64,000 bases of DNA from Bacteroidales bacterium (lineage in GTDB: Bacteria > Bacteroidota > Bacteroidia > Bacteroidales > Lentimicrobiaceae). The position numbers were made by a program, and so were the translations under genes. Of this stretch, positions 33,716-41,911 are shown in pieces. The notes beneath the pieces were generated by a model. The model saw nothing but the letters and a program-made list of their open reading frames with translations. It was not told where the DNA came from and searched no databases. The stretch spans positions 224,084 to 288,083 of the forward strand of contig JADJEQ010000011.1 of NCBI GenBank assembly GCA_016709025.1, written 5' to 3'. Every line of letters starts with the position of its first letter. The stretch's first letter is position 1.

Positions 33716-34576
33716 ATGAGTATAGACAGGCGGAATTTTTTGAAAACACTCGGGGTTGCCGGACTTACCCTGGCCGTGGGAAAAGGATTCGGAACAGAAA
33801 ATAAGCAGGGTGAAGAAACAGAATTTCAGGCAATGCTCTACGATTCAACGATGTGTGTTGGGTGCAGGGGTTGTGAAAAGGCTTGTGCAAAAGCGCATGG
33901 CTTGCCTGAACCACTGGATGAATTGGAAGTTGGTGTACTCAGAAAGACCAGTGAACAACGGCGAAATGTCATCAACAAGTTTGACACTTCTGCAGGCGAG
34001 GTTTATGCCAGAAATGCCTGTATGCATTGCAATGAACCGGCCTGTGCCGCAGCCTGCCTCACACAGGCAATGTATAAGACGAAGGAAGGCCCGGTCATCT
34101 GGAGAGAAGATAAATGCATGGGATGTCGTTATTGCATGGTTTCATGCCCGTTTGATGTTCCAAAATTCGAATACCACAGTGCCAATCCCCGGATTCTGAA
34201 ATGCGACATGTGTTACGATAGGATCGTTAAAGGTGAAATTCCGGCTTGTGCCGCAGCTTGCGGTGATGCTTTGATCTTTGGGACCCGCAGGGAATTGCTG
34301 GCAGAGGCCAGAAAAAGAATTGTTGAAAATCCCAAAGACTACATAGACCATATTTACGGCGAAAAGGAGGCTGGAGGTACCGGAGTTCTGTTTCTCTCCC
34401 CTGCTCCTTATAATGAAATCGGATTTAAGACCGGTCTTCAGAATACTTCTTATCCGGAGCTTTCAAAAGGGTTCCTTTACAGCGTTCCTTCCGTATTTGT
34501 TTTGTTGCCGGTTTTGTTATTGGGAATACACGAAGCCACAAAAATAAACCGCCCTAAAGAAGAAGAAAATGAATAA
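33716..34576 (+). CDS. HybA-like Tat-exported 4x[4Fe-4S] electron-transfer protein
   Basis: A 286-residue iron-sulfur protein close to HybA of E. coli hydrogenase-2. The start carries a Tat signal (DRRNFLKTLGVAGLTLAVG). Sixteen cysteines form four cubane sites: Cys47/50/53/57, Cys102/105/110/114, Cys134/137/140/144 and Cys163/166/178/182. Typical HybA text follows (FGTRRELLAEARKRI...HIYGEKEAGGTGVLFLSPAPY). A C-terminal hydrophobic helix (about 256-274) anchors it in the membrane from the periplasmic side. The stop overlaps the next gene by 8 bp, so it is co-translated with the HybB-like subunit. No hydrogenase large or small subunit is nearby, so the electron donor or acceptor is unknown. It probably carries electrons to or from quinone through its partner. 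Confidence 0.9.
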   Translation: MSIDRRNFLKTLGVAGLTLAVGKGFGTENKQGEETEFQAMLYDSTMCVGCRGCEKACAKAHGLPEPLDELEVGVLRKTSEQRRNVINKFDTSAGEVYARNACMHCNEPACAAACLTQAMYKTKEGPVIWREDKCMGCRYCMVSCPFDVPKFEYHSANPRILKCDMCYDRIVKGEIPACAAACGDALIFGTRRELLAEARKRIVENPKDYIDHIYGEKEAGGTGVLFLSPAPYNEIGFKTGLQNTSYPELSKGFLYSVPSVFVLLPVLLLGIHEATKINRPKEEENE

Positions 34577-35798
34577 TACAGTAGCAGCGACAGCAAGAGA
34601 TAACGACGGCAGACCGGTGTGGCGGTTTTTGCTGGACGAACTAAAACCCAAAGGCAAATGGCTTACCCCTTTTAATATAATTTCGATTCCGGTAATATTG
34701 CTGGGGTTTGCTTTAATTGTGATACGCTTCTGGAAAGGAATCGGCGCCATTACAAATTTAACACAGGAAATACCCTGGGGCCTGTGGATTGGGTTTGATG
34801 TGGTAACCGGTGTTGCATTTGCCGGTGGAGCTTATGTGCTGACTTTTATGGTTTATATCCTGAAAATGGATAAGTACCATTCAATCGTAAGAATTACCGT
34901 GCTGAATGGTTTTCTTGCGTATGTTTTTTATGCCGGGGCTTTGCTCCTTGACCTGGGACGCCCGTGGAATGTAATAAACCCGATTATTGGAAATAGTTTT
35001 GGTACCAGTTCGGTGCTTTTCCTGGTTGCATGGCATTTTATGCTATACATGATAGCGGAGCTGATCGAGTTTTCGCCGGCCATTGCTGAATGGCTGGGTG
35101 CCCGCAGGGCCAGAAAGATTCTGTCGGCCATGACCATGGGTGCTGTTATTTTTGGAATTACCCTCTCTACACTCCATCAGTCCGGATTGGGAGCTCTTTA
35201 TCTGATGGCAAAAGACAAAATACACCCGCTGTGGTATTCTGAGTTTATTCCAATACTGTTTTTAGTTTCAAGCGTTTTTGCAGGTCTTTCAATGGTTATT
35301 TTCGAAGGTTCAATCAGTCACAGAGTGTTTTTCAGGCAAATCAGCGAAGAAAATCACAAGGCTGAGAAAGGCATTCTGAAAGGGCTATCAAAGATATGCG
35401 CCGGAGCGATGTTTGCCTACTTCTTTTTGCAGGTGTTGGTGTTTATCCATGACAAAAACTGGAATTTACTGAATACACCAATGGGCTATTGGTTTTTGGT
35501 TGAAATGATTGGGTTTGTGTTGCTCCCTATGATACTGTTCATATACAGCTATCGTAACAGCAATATTTTAATGGTGCGGATTGCTGCAATACTCACAATG
35601 CTCGGGATCATCATTAACCGGCTGAATGTAACTGTAATCGGCTTCAGGTGGGATGCCTCTGTACATTACGTTCCTTCCTGGATGGAAATAGTTGTTACAC
35701 TGGCCGTAATTTTCACGGAAATATGGATTTTCAGGTGGGTTATCAACCGCATGCCGGTTTTGAGGGAATCCCCATCCTGGGTAAGAGAAGAAAAATAA
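34569..35798 (+). CDS. HybB/NrfD-family polytopic quinone-interacting membrane subunit
   Basis: A 409-residue integral membrane protein with about ten hydrophobic helices and the HybB/NrfD (polysulfide reductase NrfD) pattern: WGLWIGFDVVTGVAFAGGAYVLTFMVYIL, then LLLDLGRPWNVINPI, HFMLYMIAELIEF and TLHQSGLGALYLMAKDKIHPLWYSE. The HQSGLG and HPLWYS segments are characteristic of the HybB branch. This family exchanges electrons between a periplasmic iron-sulfur subunit and menaquinone and may contribute to energy conservation. Its gene overlaps the HybA-like gene by 8 bp. It is followed after 44 bp by a second GcvH-like protein, the unusual part of the arrangement. Confidence 0.9.
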   Translation: MNNTVAATARDNDGRPVWRFLLDELKPKGKWLTPFNIISIPVILLGFALIVIRFWKGIGAITNLTQEIPWGLWIGFDVVTGVAFAGGAYVLTFMVYILKMDKYHSIVRITVLNGFLAYVFYAGALLLDLGRPWNVINPIIGNSFGTSSVLFLVAWHFMLYMIAELIEFSPAIAEWLGARRARKILSAMTMGAVIFGITLSTLHQSGLGALYLMAKDKIHPLWYSEFIPILFLVSSVFAGLSMVIFEGSISHRVFFRQISEENHKAEKGILKGLSKICAGAMFAYFFLQVLVFIHDKNWNLLNTPMGYWFLVEMIGFVLLPMILFIYSYRNSNILMVRIAAILTMLGIIINRLNVTVIGFRWDASVHYVPSWMEIVVTLAVIFTEIWIFRWVINRMPVLRESPSWVREEK

Positions 35799-35842
35799 AC
35801 CAGTTGTCACATCATCGCGGTGACAGCATAAAATATTAACAA

Positions 35843-36562
35843 ATGGACGGATTTAGCTATAACAACATTTTTGAAACGAAAGGCATTGAATACCTGGTAA
35901 TTATCCTGTTCTTTGCCATACTTATCCCCTTTTGGTTTATTCTGAACAAACAGAATAAAATAACGAAACAGATTCAAGAAACATTGGGCTTTCTGACAGC
36001 CGGTGTTTTGAAAATTCCACAAGGATTGTTTTACAGCAGGAATCACACCTGGACACACCTGGAAAAGTCAGGGATCGCAAAAGTTGGTCTCGATGATTTG
36101 CTTTTGAGGATAACCGGAGAGGTGCAGTTCACCAATCTGAAAAAGCCAGGGGAAAGTGTTGAAAAAGGAGAATTACTGGCAGAAGTTAATCATCACGACA
36201 GGATTCTGAAAGTTTATTCCCCGATTTCCGGCGAGATCATCGGTGCCAATCATCTGCTGACGAAAGAACCCGGAATCCTGAATGAAGATCCATACATCAA
36301 AGGGTGGATGTATAAAGTTAAACCTTTTAACTGGGTTGCTGAAACAAATACTTACTACCTGGCAGGAAATGCAACAGATTGGTCGGTAAATGAACTGGAA
36401 AGATTCAAGGATTTTCTGGCAGTGTCGATGAAAAAATATAGTCCGGATTCATCAAAAGTTATTCTACAGGACGGTGGTGAACTTAGGGACCATGTTCTTT
36501 CTGAACTTCCCGAAGAGGTCTGGCAGGATTTTCAGAAGAGCTTTCTGAATATGAAAGACTGA
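35843..36562 (+). CDS. Membrane-tethered GcvH-like protein lacking the lipoyl lysine
   Basis: A 239-residue protein. One N-terminal helix (about 14-34, YLVIILFFAILIPFWFIL) followed by KQNKITKQ predicts an N-out orientation with the rest in the cytoplasm. Residues about 55-165 are GcvH-like (GLFYSRNHTWTHLEKSGIAKVGLDDLLLRITGEV, YSPISGEIIGANHLL, PYIKGWMYKVKPFNW). In GcvH the lipoylated lysine sits six residues before the conserved YSP tyrosine; here that residue is aspartate. The C-terminal part (about 180-237) matches the fusion protein at 31355: RFKDFLAVSMKK, VILQDGGELRDHVLSELP, EVWQDFQKSF. True GcvH is about 125-130 residues, soluble and lipoylated. This one is therefore probably a structural or sensory relative. 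Confidence 0.82.
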   Translation: MDGFSYNNIFETKGIEYLVIILFFAILIPFWFILNKQNKITKQIQETLGFLTAGVLKIPQGLFYSRNHTWTHLEKSGIAKVGLDDLLLRITGEVQFTNLKKPGESVEKGELLAEVNHHDRILKVYSPISGEIIGANHLLTKEPGILNEDPYIKGWMYKVKPFNWVAETNTYYLAGNATDWSVNELERFKDFLAVSMKKYSPDSSKVILQDGGELRDHVLSELPEEVWQDFQKSFLNMKD

Positions 36563-36660
36563 TGATGAAATATTAACCTCTCAGAAAACCACATTATAAT
36601 ACTACATATCAGTAATATAGAAGTTATCCAGGTTAATAATTCAGTCAGGAATTACCATTA

Positions 36661-36695
36661 GAAACGATGCATGCCCGCATCGTTTCTATTATTTT
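36661..36695 (+). terminator. Terminator after the GcvH-like gene
   Basis: GAAACGATGC and GCATCGTTTC form a perfect 10-bp stem (36661-36670, 36677-36686) with loop ATGCCC, followed by TATTATTTT. It separates the electron-transfer genes from the two-component genes. Confidence 0.75.
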
Positions 36696-36812
36696 GGGTC
36701 AATTTTCCATCACATTGATCGGGTTGTTTCTATTTATTTTTTTTAGATATCGGCCTTTTTATTGAAAGAATTTTAATATAACTTAGCCTACGGTAAATGA
36801 ATCAAAAATGCT

Positions 36813-38486
36813 GTGATGAAGTGGTTTAGAAAAGTGACAGATAAAAGGACCAATGGAAGCCCGATCGTAAATGGGTACGTTAAGTTCAGGTCGTCAATCT
36901 ATGGCAGGGTAGTTATCATCATTACCATTTCATCGTTTTTCCTGTTCGTTGCTTTTGGAATTATTTTCAGATCAGTGAATGAGGAATATATGAAATCCGT
37001 TATCCGTGAAAATGGAAACAACATCGGATTTCTGGTTGAAGGAGCCCTTTATCGTTCCATGCTTGAAAACGACCCCAATTCCCTGCAAAGCACACTTGAT
37101 ATAATCAATACTATGTCAGGCATTGAAGATGTAAATATGTATGACATTGACAACGACCTGGTATACTCTTCCTTTTCTACAGACACAACCAATCACAGTG
37201 ACCCTGACTGTAAAAGCTGCCACAGGGATTTCGCGACTATGTTTTCAGTCTATGAAAAATCATACAAAATCATAGATGTTGGAAGTGAATGCAGTATGAA
37301 TCATAATGACAGCGAAAACAGGTATCTTATCATCAAGTCGCCGATTTTAAACAGCAAATCATGTTCTGTGAATTCCTGCCACTGGCATAGTCCTGACGAT
37401 AAGATCCTGGGCTCACTTCTTATTAAAATTCCGCTCAAGGGACTTGACGATGCTCTGGAGAAATCAACGACCGATTATTTTCTGATGGCATCCCTGATGA
37501 CCATTCTGCTCATATTGTTTCTGATATTTTTCACGCAGAAAAAAATAAAAGATCCCTTAAATGATTTAATCAAAGCCAGTGAAGCAGTTGCTAGAGGAGA
37601 CAACAATACCCGGCTGGAAATAAAGCCAAATCAGCTTTCCGACATGAGAACTGTTTCTTCTGCATTTAATGACATGCTTGACAATCTGCAAACAGCAACC
37701 AGCGAACTTCAGAACTGGTCGCAGCAGCTTGAATACAAGGTTCAGAAAAAGTCAGAGGAACTTGGACAGGCGCACAATGAACTCATGAACATTGAGCGGA
37801 TCGCTTCGCTCGGTAAATTATCTTTATCTGTTGCGCATGAGATTAACAATCCATTATCGGGTATTCTGGTTTATACAAAGCTGGTTTACAAACAATTAAA
37901 TAATCAGCAATTGGATACATCCAAAAAGGAATCAATGCTGAAGCATTTGCGGCTAATCGAAAATGAGACAAAACGATGCGGCGACATTGTAAAAGGCCTG
38001 CTTGATTTCTCAAGAAAAGATCAGGATGGTTTTGAACCGAAGCATCTTCATGAGATTCTGCTGGAGACCTATGAATTGATGACTCACCCGATGAAAATTG
38101 CCAATATTAGCTTCTTAATTGATTTATCGGCAAAAGCTGACCTGATTCATTGCAGTCCTAACCAGATTAAGCAGGCCTGTATTGCCATACTTGTAAATGC
38201 CTCGGAGGCTGTTTCAGAAAACGGGGAAGTTTTGTTCTCTACCAATAATCCGGATCCTGAACACATCAGGATAGAAATAGCTGACAATGGAACTGGCATT
38301 TCAGAAGATGACCTTCCGCATGTTTTTGAACCATTCTTTTCGACCAAGGAGAATGCAAGTGGCATCGGATTGGGATTAGCAATCGTTCATGGCATTATCC
38401 AAAGTCATAAAGAAAAAACAGAAATAGTTTCAGAACGTAAGAAAGGAACGACGATAATAATCACATTGCCCTTAATTAAAGCTTAA
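36813..38486 (+). CDS. Membrane sensor histidine kinase with two c-type heme motifs
   Basis: A 557-residue kinase. The first helix (about 30-52) and the second (about 226-250, MASLMTILLILFLIFF) enclose a periplasmic sensor domain. In it are CKSCH (Cys133, Cys136, His137) and CSVNSCH (Cys184, Cys189, His190), i.e. a CX2CH and a CX4CH heme c attachment motif, plus a further SECSMNH. HAMP (about 250-300) and a coiled coil follow, then HisKA with His342 in SVAHEINNPLSGIL, and HATPase with NASEAV, DNGTGIS and GIGLGLAIVHGI. Heme c suggests sensing of redox state or a gas such as O2, NO or CO, or of sulfur compounds. It lies 11 bp before its probable NtrC-type partner and downstream of the HybAB/GcvH-like genes. 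Confidence 0.88.
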   Translation: MMKWFRKVTDKRTNGSPIVNGYVKFRSSIYGRVVIIITISSFFLFVAFGIIFRSVNEEYMKSVIRENGNNIGFLVEGALYRSMLENDPNSLQSTLDIINTMSGIEDVNMYDIDNDLVYSSFSTDTTNHSDPDCKSCHRDFATMFSVYEKSYKIIDVGSECSMNHNDSENRYLIIKSPILNSKSCSVNSCHWHSPDDKILGSLLIKIPLKGLDDALEKSTTDYFLMASLMTILLILFLIFFTQKKIKDPLNDLIKASEAVARGDNNTRLEIKPNQLSDMRTVSSAFNDMLDNLQTATSELQNWSQQLEYKVQKKSEELGQAHNELMNIERIASLGKLSLSVAHEINNPLSGILVYTKLVYKQLNNQQLDTSKKESMLKHLRLIENETKRCGDIVKGLLDFSRKDQDGFEPKHLHEILLETYELMTHPMKIANISFLIDLSAKADLIHCSPNQIKQACIAILVNASEAVSENGEVLFSTNNPDPEHIRIEIADNGTGISEDDLPHVFEPFFSTKENASGIGLGLAIVHGIIQSHKEKTEIVSERKKGTTIIITLPLIKA

Positions 38487-38497
38487 GGATATTATAT

Positions 38498-39838
38498 ATG
38501 GCAAAGAAAATCTCAATCCTGATCGTTGATGACGAGGAATCTGTCAGGGATTCGTTATACAACTGGTTTATCGAAGACGGCTACCGTGTTGAATGCGCGG
38601 AAAATGCAAAACTTGCATTAACCATGCTTGAATCTGACAGTTTTGATATTATTCTGGCAGATATTAAAATGCCGGGAATGGATGGATTGGAAATGCTGCG
38701 GAGGATAAAATCCCTGAAGAAAGATTCAATCGTAATTATCATGACAGCCTTTGCAGCTGTTGATACCGCGGTACAAGCTTTAAAGGACGGCGCTTTCGAT
38801 TACATCACGAAGCCTTTCGACCCTGACGACCTTTCGCATCTGATCAGAAATGCATCAAAGCAGATATCGTTGATTGAAGAAAATGAAATTCTGAAAGAAA
38901 ATGTTGTTTCGCTTCAGAATGTGGAAGATATGATCGGTAAGAGCGAAGCCATTAAAAAAGTATTCAGGGAAATTGAAAGTGTAGCCCAATCGAATGCCTC
39001 AGTGATTATTACCGGTGAAAGCGGCACAGGGAAGGAGCTTGTTGCCAGGGCGATCCACTCAAATTCTCCGCGCAAATTCTTTCCTTTGGTAAGTGTGCAT
39101 TGCGGATCGCTTACAGAAAGTTTGCTGGAGAGCGAATTATTCGGACACGAAAAAGGGGCCTTTACCGGCGCCGTCTACAACCGCAAGGGCAGGTTCGAAA
39201 TGGCCGACAGCGGAACCATTTTTCTGGATGAAATTGCAACCATTTCCCCGAAGATGCAGGTTGAATTGCTGCGGGTGCTGGAAACCAAGAGCTTTGTCAG
39301 AGTGGGAGGAAACAAGGAAATCAGTTCTGATTTCAGGGTGATCTGTGCCACCAACAGGGATTTAAAAACAATGGTAGAAAAAGGGCTGTTTCGTGAAGAC
39401 CTCTTTTACAGGCTCAATGTAGTCAATATCAATGTCCCCCCACTCCGTGAACGGATAGAAGATATCCCGCTGCTTGCTGAGTATTTTATCAAAAAGTACT
39501 GTACTTCTATGAACCGGCCTCTCATTTCAATCGATACTTCTGCACTCAAACGCCTCGAGGAGTTTCCATTCCCCGGAAATATCCGTGAGCTTGAAAATAT
39601 GATTGAACGCGCCATTGTGGTAGGAAAAGGCAAAAAGATCAGCCTCAGAGACCTGCCGATTGGGAAAGAGACAGTCAATACCTCCATTGAGAGCCTGGGT
39701 GAACTTGAAAAAAACCACATCGTGCAGATTCTTGAAAAGTACAACTGGAATATTTCCGTCGCTGCCAAGGCGTTGAAAGTTGACCGGGTGACTTTGTATA
39801 ATAAAATCAAGAAATACAATCTGAAATCAGCTCAATAA
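38498..39838 (+). CDS. NtrC-type sigma-54-dependent response regulator
   Basis: A 446-residue three-domain activator. The receiver domain carries VDDEES and the phosphoacceptor Asp55 (ILADIKMPGMDG), with a C-terminal KPFDPDD. The AAA+ domain (about 145-370) has Walker A GESGTGKE (173-180), the sigma-54 contact loop GAFTGA (220-225), Walker B TIFLDEI and the arginine-finger region. The Fis-type helix-turn-helix is at the end (NWNISVAAKALKVDRVTLYNKIKKY). It should activate sigma-54 promoters when phosphorylated by the adjacent heme-type kinase. The sigma-54-like promoter at 31280 is a likely target. Such regulators open promoters with ATP and bind 100-200 bp upstream. Confidence 0.93.
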   Translation: MAKKISILIVDDEESVRDSLYNWFIEDGYRVECAENAKLALTMLESDSFDIILADIKMPGMDGLEMLRRIKSLKKDSIVIIMTAFAAVDTAVQALKDGAFDYITKPFDPDDLSHLIRNASKQISLIEENEILKENVVSLQNVEDMIGKSEAIKKVFREIESVAQSNASVIITGESGTGKELVARAIHSNSPRKFFPLVSVHCGSLTESLLESELFGHEKGAFTGAVYNRKGRFEMADSGTIFLDEIATISPKMQVELLRVLETKSFVRVGGNKEISSDFRVICATNRDLKTMVEKGLFREDLFYRLNVVNINVPPLRERIEDIPLLAEYFIKKYCTSMNRPLISIDTSALKRLEEFPFPGNIRELENMIERAIVVGKGKKISLRDLPIGKETVNTSIESLGELEKNHIVQILEKYNWNISVAAKALKVDRVTLYNKIKKYNLKSAQ

Positions 39839-39934
39839 CAGCTATTCAGGTCAGACCTGGTTGACTTAATACAGACACAAGTCAAAGCGGGCTTTATCGC
39901 ACAAACCCGAAATCTACCATTAAGCTTTTTACGA

Positions 39935-40486
39935 ATGAATCAGGAACATATCATGTTGATTTCGTTTGGCTATTTCGGGAAAGCATTTCCTGAGATGATC
40001 GCCGAAGATGTGGAACATGAATTTTCAATTCCTGTGATTATCAGAGAAGGGCACCTTGATTTGAGCGAATTTTATAATCCCGCCCGGAGACAATACGACG
40101 GAAACAATCTGTTAAAAAAAATTGATTCCACGTTTGCATCCGATTCAGCAAAAACACTGGCGATTTTCAATGTTGACCTTTTTATCCCTATTCTTACCTA
40201 TATTTTTGGTCAGGCGTTTCTCAATGGGAAATCCGGTATTGCTTCAATATACAGGCTGAGCAACGAAAGATATGGCATTGCGAATGACGATACCATTCTG
40301 TTGGACCGTCTTCGCAAGGAGGTTATTCATGAACTCGGCCATACATTTGGACTCATCCATTGTCATGTCAGCGACTGTGTGATGAGATCGAGTACTTATG
40401 TTGAAGATATAGATCAGAAAAGCCATCATCTGTGCAGTAAATGCAGAATGGAAGTGGGGAAACAGAAATTGCCTTTCGTAAAATAA
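39935..40486 (+). CDS. Archaemetzincin family zinc metalloprotease
   Basis: A 183-residue protein with the archaemetzincin signature. HELGHTFGLIH (His132, Glu133, His136, His142) ligates the catalytic zinc. It continues CHVSDC (Cys143, Cys148), the Met-turn Met150, and CSKC (Cys167, Cys170), four cysteines expected to hold a second, structural zinc. The spacing from Met150 to Cys167 is 16 residues where the family motif gives about 17. No signal peptide is present, so it is cytoplasmic as is usual. Family members are peptidases of uncertain substrate. It starts 96 bp after the sigma-54 regulator on the same strand and may belong to the same unit, but it has no obvious role in electron transfer. 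Confidence 0.88.
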   Translation: MNQEHIMLISFGYFGKAFPEMIAEDVEHEFSIPVIIREGHLDLSEFYNPARRQYDGNNLLKKIDSTFASDSAKTLAIFNVDLFIPILTYIFGQAFLNGKSGIASIYRLSNERYGIANDDTILLDRLRKEVIHELGHTFGLIHCHVSDCVMRSSTYVEDIDQKSHHLCSKCRMEVGKQKLPFVK

Positions 40487-40663
40487 TTTCTTATTCCACT
40501 AAGCGCTCATTCGTTTATAGCCCAACAAATGATTTTTTAATTGCCAGTTCAGGGTCGTAGGAAGAAATATAAACAACCCTGAAATCAATTTTTTAAAGCG
40601 AATGCAGTAGCCAGAACTAAAGGTATCTATACAATGGCTGATGATTCCTCTTCTTAAAAGCCA

Positions 40664-41875
40664 CTATTCAACCATCAGTTTTTTCCTCATTTTCCCATTG
40701 CCGGTAACCAATTCTACAATGTAAATCCCGGACCGGAGCCTTGATATATCCAGAATGTTGTTATTAGATTTGCTGTGCTGTACTTTTTGGCCGGCGAGGT
40801 TATAAACAGAAACATCATCCGGGCTCACTCCGTTTTGAGTTGAAATGATGAGGAAATCTTTGCATGGATTTGGATAAATGGAAATTTGCGTGTCGCTAAT
40901 CGTGTTTTCTAACGATGTAATACATGCCGTTTCCACCTCTGCTTGTGAGTTGCAGCCGGACGCATTGTCATGGATTTCAATTGTGCCATTGGGGGCCGCC
41001 AGATAGTCACAAATACTATAAACATCACAATCAGACAAATATTGGTTATTTGCAATTGAAAGATAACCTCCTATAGAAGTAACGTTAGCCAATCCGTTTA
41101 TATCAGTCAATGCCTGATTGTCCCCAATACCCAGAAAATCACCGATTGAAGTAAGGCTTTCTAATCCATTTAAGCTTGTTAACATTAATGAAGAAATAAA
41201 AAGGTGGCCCCCGATGGTAGACAAGTTTTGCAAACCATTCAAATTGGTTATGGCATTTCCGGAAATAGAAAAATCGCCCCCGATTGAGGTCAGACTTTCT
41301 AAGTCATCAAGATCAGATAATAAATAATTATCAAAAATAAGCATCGCCCCCCCAACGAAAATTAGGTTTTGTAAACCCCCGAGATTTACCATGTTATCGT
41401 TATAGAAAATCCCAATGGTACCAGGGATGGATGTCAGATTTTCTAATCCACTTAGGTTAGTCAAAGCGTCATTCTCTACAATTTCAATATTTCCGCCAAC
41501 TGAAGTCAAATTGCTCAAGGCGAATATATCTGACAGTGAATCATTTTCAGAAATCCTCAGATCTCCTCCGATAGAAGTCAAAAGCTCAAGTCCCGATAGG
41601 CTTATTAAATGTTGATTATTGGTTGGTAGCCAGGACGTACCTATTTCTAATGAACCACCAATAGAAACCAATGTGTTTAGTCCATTGAGGTTGGTGATAT
41701 CAACTCCACTAATTATAACAATCCCCTCAATCTCAGTACACCCCGGGAAATTGGCCTGGAATCTGTCAATCTGTTCCTGGGTGGAGAAGGTGATGCCCTC
41801 AGGCAGGCAGCCCTGAGCATTTGCCAGATATAATGACAGTATTGCCATCAAAAGAAATAATACCTTTTTCCTCAT
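40664..41875 (-). CDS. T9SS-sorted leucine-rich solenoid protein, copy D
   Basis: A 403-residue secreted protein. Signal peptide to about residue 20 (LYLANAQ), then the family N-cap GCLPEGITFSTQEQIDRF...PGCTEIEGIVII. About ten repeats of 22-24 residues follow with the pattern L.GLENLTSIGG.L.I..N..L, like receptor-L-domain or leucine-rich beta-solenoid repeats. The C-cap is CDVYSICDYLAAPNGTIEIHDNASGCNSQAEVETAC. A T9SS type A sorting domain ends the protein (SIYPNPCKDFLII, SRLRSGIYIVELV, RKKLMVE). It is the last gene of a four-gene minus-strand cluster with 36-39 bp gaps. A binding or adhesion role at the surface is likely. Confidence 0.85.
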   Translation of the reverse strand: MRKKVLFLLMAILSLYLANAQGCLPEGITFSTQEQIDRFQANFPGCTEIEGIVIISGVDITNLNGLNTLVSIGGSLEIGTSWLPTNNQHLISLSGLELLTSIGGDLRISENDSLSDIFALSNLTSVGGNIEIVENDALTNLSGLENLTSIPGTIGIFYNDNMVNLGGLQNLIFVGGAMLIFDNYLLSDLDDLESLTSIGGDFSISGNAITNLNGLQNLSTIGGHLFISSLMLTSLNGLESLTSIGDFLGIGDNQALTDINGLANVTSIGGYLSIANNQYLSDCDVYSICDYLAAPNGTIEIHDNASGCNSQAEVETACITSLENTISDTQISIYPNPCKDFLIISTQNGVSPDDVSVYNLAGQKVQHSKSNNNILDISRLRSGIYIVELVTGNGKMRKKLMVE

Positions 41876-41911
41876 TTTTGTTGTTTTGAAAGTCCTGAAT
41901 TCAATTCAGAA

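Noticed and set aside
34569..35798. Hydrogenase-2 operon
   Set aside because: Only HybA- and HybB-like subunits are present; no large or small [NiFe] subunit or maturation gene occurs in the window.
35805..35825. TGTCAC/GTGACA dyad between the HybB-like and GcvH-like genes
   Set aside because: A 6-bp stem without T-tract; too short to call an operator or terminator by itself.
31355..36562. Glycine cleavage system
   Set aside because: The GcvH-like proteins are membrane-tethered and lack the lipoyl lysine, and no gcvP or gcvT gene is present.
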